Source: Phyllobacterium phragmitis
Lineage (GTDB): Bacteria > Pseudomonadota > Alphaproteobacteria > Rhizobiales > Rhizobiaceae
Length of the DNA: 64,000 nucleotides
Assembly (NCBI RefSeq): GCF_002980495.1
Contig: NZ_PVBR01000016.1
Coordinates: 50,828 to 114,827, forward strand
Reading direction: 5' to 3'
The notes under the pieces are model-generated. The model had not been told where the DNA came from. It made no database searches and saw only the letters and a program-made list of their open reading frames with translations. Numbering within the stretch: position 1 is the first letter of the stretch; every line of letters starts with the position of its first letter. The translations under genes were made by a program, and so were the position numbers. Below are positions 62,848-64,000 of the stretch, piece after piece.

Positions 62848-63036
62848 CTATCAGGTCGCAGTCGAACCCGTTATCGCCAACCTCGGGAACCGAGACGATG
62901 TTGAGATCGCGGCCCACATTGGCCATCACCTTCTCGCCGGAGACGATGGCACCCTTCAGGTCCGTGTCGCGGCCCGATTCGAGCTTGATGTCGCCCGTTC
63001 CGGTGACATGGGTGTTGACCTGCGTCGTCTGTAGAG
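62804..63036 (-). pseudogene. Filamentous-hemagglutinin/CdiA repeat fragment 2
   Basis: About 76 residues (TTQVNTHVTGTGDIKLESGR, then KVMANVGRDLNIVSVPEVG) are a diverged copy of fragment 1. The frame ends at 62804. DNA 62876-63033 and 61873-62031 are clearly similar. It carries the remnant of toxin module 2. Confidence 0.7.
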
Positions 63037-63136
63037 CTTGAACAACCCTAGAATGTAAAGTCAGAAGCCCGCTTAAAAGAGCGACATAGACCTCTCGTAA
63101 TACTTATTTATTCACCCCGGCTTTTATTAATAGTTC

Positions 63137-63460
63137 TTAGAAATTACATTCTTGCCATTTCTTCGAGAGATTTCGCAATTCTTCTGAAGAAACATATTTC
63201 TTTAACAATGCATCACGTCCATGTGGATATCCGATGAGATTCATTATTGAGCCAGTTATTGCTAAAAGCGATTCCTCTCGTTCAAGATCGATATTCGGCC
63301 ATTGCGATAAAGTTATGGCAACCTGGTTTCTATTCACTCCAAAAAGCGTTTGAAATTCCCAGTCATCAAAAAGCCGACCTTCGACGACGGCGGCCAAGCA
63401 TTTCTTGATCACGTTTAACTCATCGATTGTGAATCCAAAATCAATGATGCTTTTCATCAT
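63137..63460 (-). CDS. Putative CDI immunity protein 1
   Basis: The 107-residue protein (MMKSIIDFGFTIDELNVIKK...) is helical and AT-rich compared with its surroundings. Its ATG overlaps the toxin stop as ATGA, typical for cdiI directly after cdiA-CT. No known immunity family is recognised. The region 63037-63136 behind it is AT-rich and shows no gene. Confidence 0.65.
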   Translation of the reverse strand: MMKSIIDFGFTIDELNVIKKCLAAVVEGRLFDDWEFQTLFGVNRNQVAITLSQWPNIDLEREESLLAITGSIMNLIGYPHGRDALLKKYVSSEELRNLSKKWQECNF

Positions 63461-63869
63461 TTCACCTTATCGAAATAATATCTACCTGTTGTTGGCTGAA
63501 ATGCAGTTCCGCCATCTGATGCATTTGGATTGGTAATTACTATTGTCCGTGTCTCTTCATGCCAATAAGCAATTCTACCGCGATCTAGCTGGCGAACCGC
63601 AGTTGGATTGTCCATTACATTTTCGATGTATTTTACAAATTGCTCGCGTGTCCGAATGTTTAATCCGGCAAATTCGCCTTGCTGCAAAACATGTTTTTCA
63701 AACGTATGTCCAAAGGCGATGCTTCGCCCGACCCCCGAGACCTTGGTTAATCCAAGAATCGCTGCCGTCGTCTCGCCCGAGCCCGTGCCGAAGCCCGGCT
63801 GCACACCGGTCGCGCAAGCACCGTACAAGACGCGAACGCCAACACATTCTGCGCCGTCGGTATGGAACT
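63457..63869 (-). pseudogene. CdiA C-terminal toxin fragment 1, cut off by an IS5-family element
   Basis: The frame is open from about 63869 to 63457. It begins with hemagglutinin-like GVQPGFGTGSGETT and continues into a toxin domain: FEKHVLQQGEFAGLNIRT, GRIAYWHEETRTIVITNP and DGGTAFQPTTGRYYF. The GGTAF...YF ending resembles BECR-type RNase toxins (inference). No start codon with ribosome site exists, because the IS5 element interrupts the gene. Followed directly by an immunity gene. Confidence 0.7.
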
Positions 63870-63877
63870 ACATTAGG

Positions 63878-64000
63878 TCGTAGTGACGATTTAACTATTT
63901 GAGCCAGATGGCGATTGCGGCGAGTTTGACGAACCCCATGAAATTGGAGAGGAGCTTGTCGTATCGAGTTGCGACGCGTCGGAACTGTTTGAGCTTGTTG
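63878..64000 (-). mobile_element. IS5-family element edge with transposase C terminus (runs off the window)
   Basis: The minus frame from 64000 to the TAG at 63895 reads QFRRVATRYDKL then NFMGFVKLAAIAIWLK, the usual IS5/IS427-group transposase ending. The likely inverted-repeat end is GGTCGTAGTGACGATT at about 63877. Its insertion cut the cdiA gene. Confidence 0.8.

Overview
The window looks like a chromosomal segment of a Brucella/Ochrobactrum-type alphaproteobacterium (Hyphomicrobiales). The signs are high GC content, an alphaproteobacterial glutamate-cysteine ligase, FixN/CcoN-type oxidase genes, FnrN and NnrR regulators, Rhizobiales-type palindromic repeats and alphaproteobacterial Zur operators. 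The species assignment is inferred from gene families and order, not from a database search.

Layout. 1-8.3 kb is mostly housekeeping: a partial FCD-type regulator, a PPP phosphatase, rsmE, gshA, a DUF1127 protein, a LysR regulator, an EamA transporter and xseA, with small repeats and hairpins between them. 8.4-19.7 kb is a catabolic island on the minus strand: RidA protein, polar amino-acid ABC transporter, ATP-dependent hydantoinase/oxoprolinase (HyuA/HyuB), aminotransferase, a KdgD-like dehydratase and the remnant of an M20 hydrolase. A divergent GntR regulator and palindromic operator candidates flank it. 19.8-28.5 kb holds oxygen-independent ubiquinone genes (ubiT-ubiU-ubiV, with divergent ubiD-ubiX), pseudoazurin, an NnrR-type regulator, NnrS, FnrN and a hemerythrin-like protein.

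28.5-50.8 kb is a microaerobic/anaerobic respiration block. It contains ccoNOQP and ccoGHIS for the cbb3 oxidase, divergent hemN, and a long nar operon (fused narK, narGHJI, a PpiC isomerase, a small unknown gene, a DUF2478 gene and mogA), followed by a NarR-like Crp/Fnr regulator. FNR/NnrR-type boxes (TTG-N8-CAA) stand before nearly every transcription unit from ubiT to narK. The region therefore reads as one oxygen- and nitrogen-oxide-controlled programme covering quinone supply, heme supply, two terminal oxidoreductases and an electron carrier.

51-60.6 kb is the most unusual part: a TonB-dependent receptor, a CobN-like chelatase with a signal peptide and a C-terminal membrane anchor, an ExbB-like protein and a DUF2149 protein with ExbD-like topology, then DUF2946 and PepSY membrane proteins. 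Three Zur-like palindromes lie before the receptor and before a divergent, truncated COG0523 (CobW) GTPase gene. I read this as a zinc-regulated, energised metal or metallotetrapyrrole acquisition system with extracytoplasmic dechelation.

60.6-64 kb is a mobile-element and CDI graveyard: a broken IS3 transposase, filamentous-hemagglutinin (CdiA) fragments, two toxin-tail/immunity pairs and the edge of an IS5-family element.
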